Below the pieces are notes generated by a model. The model saw only the letters and a program-made list of their open reading frames with translations, did not search any database and had not been told where the DNA came from. A stretch of DNA of 64,000 nt from Ectocarpus siliculosus (taxonomy: Eukaryota; Sar; Phaeophyceae; Ectocarpales; Ectocarpaceae), in the NCBI GenBank assembly GCA_000310025.1, contig FN649736.1:801238-865237 (forward strand), in the 5' to 3' direction. Every line of letters starts with the position of its first letter. The stretch's first letter is position 1. Both the position numbers and the translations under genes were made by a program. Shown here piece after piece: positions 47,401 through 59,525 of the stretch.

Positions 47401-50400
47401 TTGCGTACACAGCGCATGACAAATCACGACGTCGTGCGTTTTTAGTAATCGATCGTATTTTCCCTTTTGGTCCAAAGTACGATACGTTGTTTGTTGCGGT
47501 GGGACTCCACTCGTAGCCCGTTACATGTCGCGACTTTGTGCGGTACATCTGTCAACCCGATCGCGTTTTTTTTTTTTCGCCGCGGACGATCCGTCGGATT
47601 GTGTTGGTGCCTTCAGAGACGCAGCGTACCGCCACCCCCTTGCGGAGGAGAACGCGAGCAAGTACGTTACCCTGCAGAAGGACCTCGGAGGTTTCAACAA
47701 CATCCGCCTCAGCTTGGAGTGCGCCGTTGCGATTGCCGCCGCCACCGGTCGAACGCTCGTGATCCCTCCACCCTTCCAAATCTGGAACATGAAGGGCACG
47801 GCCAAGAAGGTGCGCGGTAGAGTGCTGCATGCCGTTCGTAACACCCGTGGATTTTGTTCAGGAGGAGACGGCGGCGTCATGCCCTCGTGGCGTGTTCATA
47901 CCCGGCCATGCTGGCGGAAGGGGCCGGATAGATGTCGGAATGTTCGGCGTGCCTGCCTGTCCCTTTCAGAAACGCCGGCAAGTAGTGCTTGGTGCTTCAC
48001 CATCAAGACGCTTCGAAGGCACCAGCCAAACACATTTTTTCACCGGCACTCTTTTGCACGATGTTATTTTGCTTGATGTCTTCCGGCTTGGTAAACGCAC
48101 GTTGCGTTTTCGTCTGTGGCGTTCTGGGTTTTCGTATAGATATCTGTCTCTTGCTGTTCTTCTGCTGCAGGAGGTCGACCTACGTGAACTTTTTTCTTTC
48201 GACAAGCTCCGTGCGTCGGGCAGAGTTAACGTCATCACCACGGCCGAGTTCCTGGAGCGGGAAGCGGTTACGGGTAACCTCGGCGTACAGCCTGACAAGA
48301 GCGTGATGCTCCTAGACGTAAAGGTATGCTGGTTGGTTCTTGGTAGGCGAAGGCTTGCCCCTTTTGTTCAAAATGTTTCGCTCGTTGTCCTGGAAATTGA
48401 TTTTGTCATTTTCGTTCCCGCTTGATGCCAGCGGTACGTCCGTTCAGTATGAGCCAGAAGGAGCGCTGTTCAATCACAGCGCTTGTCGATGTTCTGGAGG
48501 TACGCCGTGTTTTCGCCTTCTCCGAATAGAATCTTGGTAGACGCACGAGACGGAGGAGTAGAAGAGGAATGGGAGCACAGCAGTGTTGCAACTGGCGGTG
48601 GTGTCCCCGCGATCGGCAAAGGGGGGGGGGTCTTGAGGACGAACCCTTGATGCTGCTCGCAGCAGCGCGTTGGGCTAATCATCGTTCGAGTCGAACTGTT
48701 GGGCATGAAGCATCCTCCGTGGGTGGTGTTCGCCGAGACGACGCATCGATCGACGCAACCTAAGAGTCTGTGAAAGAAGTCACTATCTACGGCTGTGCGC
48801 CTTAGTTGTGAAGTGCTTTTTTTTTTGCCAGACTCGTGTGTATCACCCGAATGACGGCGTCGCATCATAAACAATCAGCCAAGGTAAGGGCGGGGGCTCC
48901 CTGACGGCATCCTCCCGTTCTCCTCTTGCACGTGGAAGACGTCTGCCCGGCCGATGCAAAAGAAGCGGGCCCGCAACAAAGAAAACTTTGGGATTTCCGT
49001 CAAGGAATATAGATGGAAGCTTGGCATTCCCGATGAGAAGACGAGGCTCAAGTTTTCCATGTTGAACGGGGACATTTGTGCTTGAAAAGCACGGAATCCT
49101 ACCATGCACCGTAACCACCAAACTAGAAATTGATCTCCAACCCGACTTGATCACGGGCGGCCCGTGCTCTAGGTTGGTGTGGCGGCATCAATCAAGGTTT
49201 CACTCTGGTGTTTGCAACTCTAGTTCTTTCCTCTCTTTCACTTACTCTCCTTCCAATTTCTCTTTCTCTCTCTCCCACTCACTCACTCACTCACTCACTC
49301 ACTCACATCCCACTACTATTCCTCAAGCCCCCTGCCATTCACTCACATCAACACTCTTTTATTTTCTCCTTGCCCTTCATCTCGGTTCCGCAGGCCGTCG
49401 AAGCATACATGGAGCAGGTGGCGAGCCAGTACGACGGGGGCCTCCCGGAGCTGAGCGTAGAAAGGGCGGCCCTGGTCATGCCTCGGCGGATAGACGGGAA
49501 AGTTGACCTCGAGGTGTGTAAATAGTATATGTCTTGACTGGCAAGGATTCGTGTTTTGGTTTCAGGGGTGCGGTGGTCGCACGGAAGAAGCCCTCTCACC
49601 GTTGTGCTGAGTTGAATCTCGTCCATTTCCTGCAGGCACCCGCCAATGGCAACTTTGCAGTTTTTTCTTTTTTTTTTTGGTGCGGTTGGTGTGCGGAAGT
49701 CGGGTCTGTAGACGAAGCGATGTTGAGTGGTACGCTGAGCAAGAAGCTTGTCATTGCGTTGTTTCAGTTGAGCTTGGGGGACGAAAGCTGCCCGACGTTT
49801 TCGTCAAGAATCGCGCCCGAAGTGACCGCCGAGGTGCTCGGCTTTGCGGAAGTTGATGTTGGGTCAGAGCTGTGTAGACTCTCCGCGACCACTGTTCGAT
49901 TTCTTGAATACGGCCGCTATTGTTGTCCCAATTTCCAACGACTTCTTCCAAACCATGGGACTTGCAGCACTCTCCTCGCTGCATCGATCAGAGGCACGCG
50001 ACTTGGGACCACCGCGTTTCTCACCGCGATGTCCCCCCCGGATTGTGCTGTTTCCCGCGTGTGTTAGGACGAGAGGTACGGGTTCGCCAAGAAATGGATC
50101 TATGGGAGAGAACTGCTCGAGTATCAAGGACAGCCATGGGAAGAGGCGAAGGTAAGAAGTCAGAATTTGACTGCTGGGCGGCCGGGCCGAAGGTCGCCGC
50201 GCTCCTTGGAAAGGAAAACGATCGTGGCCGCGTTGTGCAGCCATGAGACGCGCCTGTAGGCTATAGCCCTTGCGTTCCTTTGTTGGCGCACCACCCCGCT
50301 GCACACACTGGCTGTAGTTGTCACTTTTCAACTTTTAACAAACCAAATACCCAGACTCTGCTCTCCACAGCTGCACCTGCATGCATAGAGGGACATGCCG

Positions 50401-53400
50401 ACTGTTCCCCGCAGCGCCTGGTCATGCACGTTATTGGGTGTGTTGTGCAGACGTACGTACGGCAGTCTCTATTGGAGTGGCCCAATGTGGGGGGCTGGTA
50501 AATGTGCGGTAGGAGAATACCCTTGTGGCCGCAACCTGAGGACACACTCATGAGAATGCCGCCTTTTGTGACGGGCTCAGTTTTGGTCCTTGTAAGGGCA
50601 GCCTCGCGGCCAACCCAATCATTTATCATTATGCCGCATCTGTTTTTTGGGGGCAACGGGGGGGCAGCCTACCCCCGACGGAAAGCGGTATCGGTGTTAA
50701 TGTTCTTGGGGCTTGGCTTGTGTGTGGCAACGAAAACAGCAACGAGTCTAGACAGGCCCAGCACGTAGACTGACGTTGAGGCATCCCGAGAGTACGGCCG
50801 AAACTCTTCTTCCGGGGGTTGGGGGTTAACACGACCGCAACACCACAGTCAGTGACGATTCGTTGGTCGCGATGTTGTTGCTGACAAACTTGGCCTGGCA
50901 GGTTATCCACTGGCGAGCGAAGGAATCGCGTCTGTTGGCACCGTTCTACGCGTTCGTGCTGCACGCGGACGAGGCGTCCGACCAGTACCACAAGCGCCTC
51001 CTTCGGGACCTGATGCACTACCCCGAGGAGGTGTACTGCAAGGCTAGTCAGGTGAAACCAGGGAAGCGGCTTTCTTCAGTGGCACCCGGCCTAGCTCCTC
51101 GAGAGGTGGTATGCAGCAAGGCCAGTCAACGAATGAAGCGGTTTCACCCAAAGCATTGTACTCTCACTGTAATGTGACAGAAGGAAGCAGCTTCTTCTCA
51201 GATGTATCTTGTCTAACCCCTGACGAGGCATGCACGAAGTATTCAGCAAGGCCAGCCATAGAATGAAGCAGTTGCATCAAAGCATCGGACTCTCAAGAGA
51301 TGACTGCAATGCTAATAGTGAGGTGAAACAGTTGTGCATTTTCTTGATCGCATCTAGTCTTACCCGTAAGAGGTAAACTTCTGCCACGCTAGTCAGGTTA
51401 GAAAGTTAACCAGCGCCAGTGTGGCGTCTAGCCAGAGGGGTACCGCAAAGCCTGTCAGCTGTACAGAATAAAGCCAGTTTCGGCAGGGCATCTAAAATCT
51501 AGAGGGCTGCAAGACCAGTTCGGCGAAGATTAGAGCAGGTTCAACGAAGTACAAATCAGCCTGGAGTACGTACCTGCTATATCCGAGTCCCTTGCCGAAT
51601 GGTGGTACGTCGTACGGCTACGAGCAGCCCGTCCGGGAGAAGATGAACTTCACTGCTATGGTGAAAAAATGGAAAAAAAAAAAAGAAAAGAAAAATATAT
51701 GGCACCACGAATATTTGCTGTGAAGAGGTGCCCCTCCATGGCGTTTATCATGGTATCATGCGGTGACCGTACAGGAAAACGGACACTGACGCGCTTCTCC
51801 TAGGAAAGACAAACTCAAGGGCAACACTGCAATGCACACGGCCACTTGCTAGTTAGTTTTTGGGGCGATGGCTGGTTTTGGTGACGGGCTTCCTGCTTGT
51901 CGTCGCTCATGCAGAATGTTGATGCCGTGTGCCGTTCCTCGCCGCCTCGCTGTGTACTCCTGCCCGTCTTGACGGGTGTGCAGATTATCTCGCTTCTCAG
52001 ACAGGAAGACCCGTCCGGCGAATTCAGCACGTTCCACGTCAGAAGGTGTGCGAGATCTGTGTCCGGGTTTGCCTGTTTCTAGTCCAGGTTGCCTGGGGGT
52101 GTGCTTCATGTAAGATACATGGTGCCATGCTGCAATGGGGCTCTGGCTGTTGTCTGTTTGGTGTTGTTTTTCATTCGGTTCAGCTCGGTTCGAAACCGGC
52201 TCGTTTCGTATTCGGTTCGGCTCGATGAAGCTTTTGTTCGGGTGGATGCTGTCACAGGGGCCAATAGTGAGAAAAGTGTAGCGAAGAAACAGCATCGTTG
52301 CTCTACGCCTGGATATTCACGCCACAATCGAGAGCTTGAAAGGCTTGTTTGTGCGTGGTGACCGCAGCACCACCATGCTCGGAATCGATTCAATCGAGCT
52401 CTCTCTTCTTCGCAGACGCGGGCCCGAATGGCCTGGCCCTTTGTATGGTTCGGTGCGGCGCATCTATTTTTAAGGTGGAAACCCTGTCTTTTTTTCAGTG
52501 AATGCAAGGAGTAGCGTATATGCGGATGGAGGCAGCATGACGTTCACAGTTCTGTTGCAGCGGAACCGGTACAATGAGCATTCCAGCTGTTTTCGTGGAA
52601 CGGATATTCCATGGTATCATTTTTTTCAGCTGTTCAGCGAAACCGGTGAAACCAACCTTCGAGCAGGTTATCGGAAACCGGCACAAGATGTCCAGCTGCT
52701 AATGCGAAACCGAGACATTTGAACGCCTTAGCTCAATCATCGCTCGAAAGAAATTGCCGCGCCCCGGCTCGATCGCGTCCCCATCCGTATTGCGCCGCCC
52801 GTTTCGACGGTATCGCGCGACGAGCGAAACCGGGACATCGAATGTGATGGCGCAACCATCGCTCGAAAACAATTGCTGCGCTCTGGCTCGGTCGCGTCCT
52901 CGTCCGTATTGCGCCGCCCGTTTCGACCGTATCGTGCGAAAAGGAACGACTTCATTGGAGTTTACAAGATGGTCAACCTCCCCTTAGCCGACGTTATCGC
53001 AAATAGCCTGGTGAGAAAAAGGCCCAACCTCGCCACTGCCGAGAGTGGCTCCAGCTTACCGTGTGGCCCATGAAGTGTGACACATGCTTCTTTTTTCGTT
53101 CCCCGTCTTTGCCTTTCTGTTCTCGTCCTCGTCGTTTTTCTTTTCCTTGCTGTCTCCGTTGCTGTTTTCGCGCGTTTTTTTTTTCCTTTTGTTTTCGTCT
53201 TGTTTTTTTGTCATGCGTTTTTCTCCGCTATCTGAAACCGAAGGAATGACTTTGGCAAAGCTTACAAGAGTGTCATGATCGATCCGGCTGATGTGATCGC
53301 GAATAGTTTGGTAAGTTGAGTACCGGGCGAATGGGCCTAATAGTTCCGTCTTCCCTCGACCGGCCAACGGCGTGATTAGTGTGGTATCTGGCGTCCACAT

Positions 53401-54974
53401 CGTGAAAAATCTCTCGGTAGTGTCAGCCATTTTCCCCCCGGACGGAAAGCTTTGTCATCCTGCCTATTTCGGGAAGGTGCTGCCTCCCGAAACGGCAGTA
53501 CCTTTTGGCACGTTGCGTCGTTGGATATGCGGTTTGTCCGTCGTATTTTTGTGCTAGTCTCGCTCAGCGCCACTCCGGTGCTGTCGTGAGCTTTTAAATT
53601 CCTCCAGTGTACTAGAGCTGTGACCTAGAAACGCGAATGTGCACAGTTTTTTTCCCACGGTGGATATATGGAAGAACGCGCGAAGCCATGCCGGCTCCCG
53701 CCTACACCTCCTGCCGTGTCCCTGTCTCCCTCGTGTACGTGTGTGTGTGTTTTTTTGGCAGGACCACCTCAACGATAACGAAGTGGTGTACGTTGCGACC
53801 GACGAGAAGGATCTGTCGGTGTTCGAGCCCTTCAGGAAGAACGTTCGTGTGAAGTTCTTGTCTGACTACTACGAGCGAGCGGGCGTGTCCGAGCTCAACC
53901 CCAACCTCATCGGCATGCTGGAGCAGGTGCGGTGTCGTTCCTGGGTGATTGTTGCCTGATGTGTAAACTCGACACTAGTCAACTTGTAATATGTAGTCCC
54001 GTCTTGTGCTTGGACTTGCCGGAAGACGTAGTTGTCCTGCTTGAATGACGCCGCCTTGCATGTTTTGCGAGGTGTCCATGTTCCCACGCGTTCCGTGCGG
54101 TTCATGGCGCCAAGACGTTCAACGAGTGTACCAGTTATACAGCCCAGCCCGCCCGCTTCGTTGTTCTGGCGTCCGCTGTTGTGCCCTGCTCGTGACTGGC
54201 GTCGCGGTTTCCGTGCCCCACTGCTGCGTCCCCGCCCCAGGTCGTCGCGAGCCACGGGCGGACTTTCACGGGGTGTTGGCTGTCCACCTTTACGGCGTAC
54301 ATTCTTCGGCTCAGGGGACACCTACAGATGCCCAGAAAGTGAGAACGCTCGCAAGTCGTGGCGAGGGAGAGATGCTTCGTGTCTTCTTCGTATTGTTCGC
54401 ACTTTTTTTTGTTTTTTTTCATGCCGGGAACGCCCCTCGTTTTTTTTTTCATGCTTTTCTTCGTGGGGTGTCGTTGCTGTTCCAGCCAGACCTTGAACTG
54501 TAATAATTACAGTAGCGTGGACTTCTTTCCGCGTCCAGGGCCTACAAAAGCTTGAGGATTGTTTTTGCTATGTGTCCCTTGATTCCCAACCAGCATGCAT
54601 TTGTATGCCGCCCTCGAAGTAGTTGCCCTTTGTACGAGGTAGAGGCCATGTGCTTCACAAAGGCATGCAATTGCAAAGGACTTGTTATTTCCCGCCGGTC
54701 TCGCAGCGTACCTTATCTTTTTCTTTTTTTTTTTGGCAGCGTCCTGTTGGAGTTTGTGACTCACGTCCTCCGATTTTTGTTGTTGGTTTCGTTTCGTGGT
54801 GCCTGTGCCCTTGTCCCTCGTCGTCTGGTCAGGTCCAACTGGTCCTACTACAATCCTAGGAAAGAGTACAACCAAGCTTACAAGCTGCCCGAGAACCCTC
54901 TGTGGATGACCGAGTGGCCCTTCGGGTGGGAACGCATCGACGAGACTGGCGTTCCTGACCCTATGGCCCCCTGA
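44444..54974 (+). CDS. GDP-fucose O-fucosyltransferase-like protein with Gln-rich repeat stem
   Basis: Exons: 44444-46791, 47617-47809, 48171-48323, 48458-48499 (tentative), 49394-49513, 50068-50151, 50902-51051, 51984-52045, then either 52944-53010 or 53244-53310, and 53762-53926, 54241-54338 and 54833-54974 (TGA). Phases close, giving about 1207 residues. The catalytic part has O-fucosyltransferase landmarks in order: DLGGFNNIRLSLECAVAIAA with TGRTLVIPP, VIHWRAKESRLLAPFYAFVL, HYPEEVYCKA, FHVRR-NDF (the HxRRxD-type GDP-fucose motif), DNEVVYVATDEK, LNPNLIGMLEQVVASHGRTF and WSYYNPRKEYNQAYK. Such enzymes act in the ER/Golgi lumen on proteins or glycans. The first 780 residues are acidic, then Gln-rich with repeated LVQPGGEGDQ units. 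A membrane anchor is not visible, so an upstream exon is likely; a possible acceptor lies inside the first exon near 44498. Acceptor sugar or protein cannot be inferred. Confidence 0.85.
44937..45150 (+). repeat. Coding tandem duplication (EAVSNLLDDMFASEEAAGAG unit)
   Basis: Two units of about 110 bases encode the same peptide ending in an Ala run and KLDAGTSD. They differ by a few Ala codons, as expected from slippage. They lie in the N-terminal stem region of the O-fucosyltransferase-like protein. Confidence 0.9.
45540..46620 (+). repeat. Coding Gln-rich repeat array
   Basis: CAG/CAA runs separate six or more imperfect copies of a 40 to 60 residue unit with LVQPGGEGDQ, a Gln/Glu block, and LLQPGDLPD-like segments. 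The frame is kept throughout, so the array is translated. It should be length-polymorphic. Confidence 0.88.
49280..49310 (+). repeat. CACT microsatellite
   Basis: About seven cact units in a pyrimidine-rich intron stretch before the exon 49394-49513. Confidence 0.9.
51022..51520 (+). repeat. Degenerate repeats derived from an exon end
   Basis: The 3' end of the exon 50902-51051, its donor and the next bases recur as decayed copies downstream. Segments like gaggtggtatgcagcaaggc, gaggcatgcacgaagtattc, gaggtaaacttctgccacgc and gaggggtaccgcaaagcctg are each preceded by a ctag or ctaa-rich linker. Spacing is roughly 65 to 145 bases. Confidence 0.55.
51984..52045 (+). other. Constitutive exon carrying the HVRR half of the sugar-nucleotide motif
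   Basis: This 62-base exon of the O-fucosyltransferase-like gene encodes IISLLRQEDPSGEFSTFHVR and ends in phase 2 inside the next Arg codon. Either copy of the downstream alternative exon completes that codon with its first G, and supplies NDF. Confidence 0.8.
52704..52941 (+). repeat. Tandem duplication, 2 x 119 bases, ending at exon copy A
   Basis: Units 52704-52822 and 52823-52941 both contain gcgaaaccg, atcgctcgaaa and attgcgccgcccgtttcgac, with about 15 to 20 percent divergence. The second unit runs into the acceptor of exon copy A at 52944. Confidence 0.8.
52944..53010 (+). other. Alternative exon copy A of the O-fucosyltransferase-like gene
   Basis: 67 bases, entered in phase 2 and left in phase 0. 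It encodes NDFIGVYKMVNLPLADVIAN plus SL. The acceptor (GCGAAAAG) has a weak polypyrimidine tract; the donor is CTG/GTGAGA. It corresponds to the segment just after the conserved RRxD of the family. Confidence 0.75.
53244..53310 (+). other. Alternative exon copy B of the O-fucosyltransferase-like gene
   Basis: 67 bases, exactly 300 bases after copy A, with the same phases. It encodes NDFGKAYKSVMIDPADVIAN plus SL, identical to copy A at 14 of 22 residues. Its acceptor follows a long T-rich tract, so it looks stronger than that of copy A; the donor is TTG/GTAAGT. Confidence 0.75.
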
Positions 54975-57885
54975 TGATAGAGACGCGGAGTGACTTGAAG
55001 TAGAAACCCTCCGAAGGCATGCTTGGGGCATGATGCTTTGCACGCGCGTGCACGCCCCCCCACGCGCGCGTGTGTGTGTTGGCTGACTTGTGTTGTCCTG
55101 TCTCTTGTGAGCGTTGTCACTTCCGAACCTGTTGGTGTCAGCGGGTGTAGTACTGTAGTAGTGACCCTAGGCGTTTTGCCCCTTCTGTAGATGTTGTCCC
55201 TGTTAATACTGTGAAATGTCGACTTTGTTATGTGGTAAATCGCAGCTCTTCTTTAGCGTTTGGCGATACGTTGTCGCCGTTCCGCACGGCGACCAAAAGC
55301 GCTCGGGGTTTATTTAGAGATGCATGTTGTCGCGATGCCTCGATTAAAGGAGAGCGCTCTACATATACAAGGAAATTCTCGTGTAACGTGTCGAGGGTGC
55401 CCGATTGTTGTCGGGGAGAAGGAGCGGTGCCCCGCCTCGAGGGCGATCGGGGGTCCGTACTATGATACAACATCAAACGGACCGAAGCAGGGAGTGTTGC
55501 ACCCGAGCGTCCGTGGTCGGTCGCAACCGCGTTGTGTGTGCGGCATGCGCAGCGCAGAGTTTCATGTGTGGTACATCTGCGAGGCCCCTCCTCTAGTTGG
55601 GGTGGGAATGACGTACGTGTTCGGCATTAGGCGGCACTCTGCTGCTGCACACGCGCGGAATGATCCTGGAGCGCGCAGCCTGGATTATCCCATGTTGGAT
55701 TGCTGACAATGACGGAACTAGGGCATCCTCGTCAGAGAAAAGCTGCCCACGGCGTGAAGTTGCAATGCGTGGCCTTGAGGACAACCACTTCTTTAAGCAC
55801 GAGCTCGATTTGCGAGCTACAATACCGGAACAAATCTTGTGCACCTTCTTGAGAGGCGTGGTTGTTTTTTTCCCCGCTATTCCGCTAGAGTAGTTGTGGA
55901 GTCATGGCACGGCTACCGAAGTCACGTAGTTCAGGATGGGTCGATCTCTCTCTCTTTGAACACCGTTGGACGGAACTCTAGTTTGTAGTGGTGCCAGCAC
56001 ATCTTGCTGTAGCTCTTTAGTCTGTTGAAGTACAATAGTGGCCACAGACCCGAGTTGGCTGAGACGTGTTCGCGATGCGCATGGTCGGGGCGTGAATAGC
56101 TTCCGACAGATGCTGCCTGCTTACCAGGGGCGATCTTTTAGTGCATTAGCGGAGCCATTGGTTCAACAAGGCAAGGAGATCATTTGCGTAATATCTTGTA
56201 GGGCTATAGTTGCCTCGAGTCACTGCGTTGTTCCATGAACTCCTATTTGTAAGTTTTTATTTCTTTTGTTTATTCTCGTTACGGCGTCGCCGCTTTTGGA
56301 ATTTTGGTATCGAGAGCACTGCATTAGTCCTCCACTCATTTTGATTGTGCTGCTTGTCTGCGTTGTGTTTTCGGAGGTTGTCGCGAATACGAGTTAATTC
56401 GATTGTTCAATAATTGCATGCTGGTTCCCGTTATTCTTGTGAGGGTTTGGTCGCATCGATGGCTGAACTTCCCGGCTTGTGGTCGTTTCAAACCCCACGG
56501 ATGCGAAGGTACGACGGAGGTTCGGCGGTCATGGGCTGAACGGCACGAATTACGTAGAGACGGTTGACGCGGCTGGAAGCTCGTGTATAACGCCTTTATG
56601 ATGTTTGACAATGCCCATGGGGTGCTCGTTGTCGTCCATGGACGCTCAAGGGTGTACAGACGTACGTTCCTACAGTAGTTCACAACAACAGAACAGAAGC
56701 ATGTAGATGCCAATACAGAAAACTCACAATGAAGTGCTACCGTCGCCAAGAAGCGCACGGCACGTTACAGACAAGGAAACTGTTTTTCCCTAACGCGTGG
56801 GGGACTACAGTTAGCGCCCGCACTTGCAGAACTTCATGCCCAGTCCACTATCAAGAACATATGTTTTCTGTGGCAACAACGAACGACAACGCGTTGGGTT
56901 TATGTCCCGCGAACGGCTTTGCCTCTCTGCGCCAGGCAGAGAAACGCCGAATACGTACTTTCATATTATGATGATTGTAGACTCTCGTATTTTTCGTTCC
57001 ATAGTCTTAACTTTGGTGATGAGGGTTCCAACCGCCTTCCTTGCTCTCTACTCATAAGCGGAACGTGTGCCTGGTGTGAAGAGGACACAATATGGACCCA
57101 CAGTCGTGTACTCTACAGTGCTGTGGAATTTCAGCCGAATGAATATTTCGACTTGCGGTTTACTTCGTGTACTTACTGCTTGGGAGTTGAAGGAAAAGTG
57201 AATCACAGTACAATATTGCAAGTGATACCACGCAAGGAGCAGCGGACCTACTCCTCCCTTCCCTTCAGTTAGTCTGTCCCTCCATGTCGTTCGGTGTCGC
57301 CTGGCGTTTGGACTCCCGTCCTTCACTCGGCGCACCATATACGTAGGTCGCGTTGCTCCTCTATTTCCCGCGGAGTTTTCGTTTGTAGCCGGTTCACGGC
57401 GGGGGTGATACGTTTTCATTTTTGGAGAATCCTCTGCATGGTTCTCATTTTGTGCCTGATGGTGCGCTTTCAAGTTGATATGAGCCGCTCATCTGCTTCT
57501 TTGTACTTTCTCTTACCATGACTTGTCGGCCTTAGTGAGCACCGTGGCGCTGTGGCCTCTCTGCCACAGTGATTCGACCGGCAGCGTCGCTCACATCGGA
57601 ATGCTGTCTCTGCGTAACGGCTCTCAAATAGGCGACCAGGCAGAGATTGAAATAGCAAGATCCTGCTCAAAAACACCGCACCTAGGCCAATGCGGAAACA
57701 TGAAGACATGTGATACCTGCGTGCACAAAGCATCAGACACGACATCAACATGGATCCGTTCACAGCCTCCCTGCTTCGTTACTTCCCCTGACATTACCTC
57801 CAACCCCGCCAAATGCTCTTGTCTTGTGAAGAAAAGCGCTCATTCCGCTGTAATTCCGCCAAATCACCGTACTGAACCTAATTCC

Positions 57886-58152
57886 TCAGTCTTCGTCAAT
57901 CAAACGATATACGTAGCTTGCAATCAAGCGTTTCGCATGCCGCCAGAAAACGCAGCCACAGTTGCATGATCGCCTGCAAGTTGAAACTACAGTAGGAAAA
58001 TTGGGACTGGAACCCCGATTTCCGCGGAATGGAAAACGAGAATGCCCTGAAGAAAACCAGTTGCCCCCCGGCCCCTGGAAAAGATCGGAGGCACTAACGA
58101 TTACAACCAACGAGAGGGCCAGGACTCTGCTTGTCACCCCAGCGAGGATCAT
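57886..58152 (-). CDS. Possible short secreted protein or first exon
   Basis: An ATG at 58152 opens a frame with a typical signal peptide (MILAGVTSRVLALSLVVIVS, then ASD) followed by a Gly/Ser/Phe-rich stretch (FQGPGGNWFSSGHSRFPFRG). The frame closes after 88 codons, or may leave by a donor earlier. No continuation exon was found and no family is recognised; a chance ORF cannot be excluded. Confidence 0.25.
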   Translation of the reverse strand: MILAGVTSRVLALSLVVIVSASDLFQGPGGNWFSSGHSRFPFRGNRGSSPNFPTVVSTCRRSCNCGCVFWRHAKRLIASYVYRLIDED

Positions 58153-59224
58153 GACACCACCCTCTACGATTTCGAGAGCCGTATCTTCAGCGAGTCAACA
58201 CAGTATCAGCTTTACGTTCGGTGTGATGATCTCCGGGTCCCCAACTCACACGTTGACAGGATTTACATACTGGTAGTTACCTTCCTGCCTCCCAAACCTT
58301 TCCCAATAACGAATTTTGGGGTGTCAATGCGTGTACGTTATTATGGCACTACTGTACATGCATCGCGATTAAGGCGACAAGTATCGTTGGCGTTGCCTGT
58401 CTGAAGCTGATACCAAATGTGTTTTGGCGAGTTCTGCTGGCTGAGTGCAGTGCGTTGTAGACAGATCACGACCCGACGGCGGATTAAAACGTAAAACGAA
58501 TCAACATCTGCTCGTGGAACAACCGTCCGTATAGATACACCGTGCAACACAGTAAATGGCAATCTACCGCGGACTCTTATCTGTGGAAGAGAAAGGATGT
58601 GGTGCCACAGATAATAGTCGGTCACCGTTCGCCGTTGTGGTGACATTGTAAACCGTCGTACCGGTCGCTGCTCAGTCAATCAGTCACAAACCTTCAAACC
58701 GTGGCCACAAGTACAAAAAAAACATCTTTTGTGCTAGACTGTCACAAAGAATGAATTTATCTGAGGGTTAGGGTTGAGCTGAGATTCGAATTTTTCAAAA
58801 CATTGACTATGTACTCCTATTTTCCTGTCTTGAACGCTCTGATTTGCTTCTCGAACAATGCGGGAAAATATCGAATCTCGCGGTCGCCGTGGCAGCAACC
58901 ACGGCATCATGTTCATGTAAGAGGTTGTTTACTGTTGTATTCTTATCCCTTACCCAGATCATTCGAAGTAAGTATTGGATTTGGTTGGGTGAGGCCTCCT
59001 GCGCCGGCCTGTGGTCCCGCCCACTACTTTCCTGTTGATTATCCGATCTGCCACATCTTAGTTATTGACCACTCACGCCTCCAAGCTAGGTCTCGTCCAC
59101 CCAAACTTTCTGTATTTTCCGCGGGGAGCACACGCAGAGAAATCGCATGTGAAGTCAGCCGACAACGGCAACGCGTTTGAGTCTGCGTATAGCTCGCTAC
59201 GGATCCTCTTGGAACCCGTTGCCC

Positions 59225-59520
59225 CTACACTAGTGTAGTGGCGCCAACATATCGCTTCGCTACACTCTCCGTACGCCACCCGGCAATTTTCATGATAGCG
59301 TCCATCGCCGTTCCGTCAAGTGACTGCGCTACAGAACCTCCGACGCGGAACGAGTGCATGGTGTAGCGGTGCAGCAGTCCCGCCGCTCGCAAATGCCCTT
59401 GTAGGGTAGCCGTCATCTGAACCGCCGTAAGCGGAGCGCAGCCCCGAGTTCCGTCCAGCAGAACGATATAATATGTGTTTATGCCGATTGAGTTACCGAC
59501 GCGACCGAGGATAGAGCCAA
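59225..59520 (-). mobile_element. Tyrosine-recombinase C-terminal fragment (Crypton- or DIRS-like)
   Basis: The minus strand encodes the end of a tyrosine recombinase: HSFRVGG (HxxR box), IMKIAGW and KRYVG with the terminal Tyr position. Only about 95 residues are present here and no partner domain was found, so it looks like a fossil fragment. Whether it came from a Crypton-type or a DIRS-type element cannot be decided. Confidence 0.55.
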
Positions 59521-59525
59521 CAAGT

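Noticed and set aside
48843-49085. Possible extra exon in the O-fucosyltransferase-like gene
   Set aside because: Frames on both strands are open, but no acceptor and donor pair keeps the phase, and no family motif is seen.
57523-57969. 148-codon plus-strand ORF with several Cys
   Set aside because: It overlaps the candidate secreted minus ORF region, has no recognised domain, and no splice partner was found.
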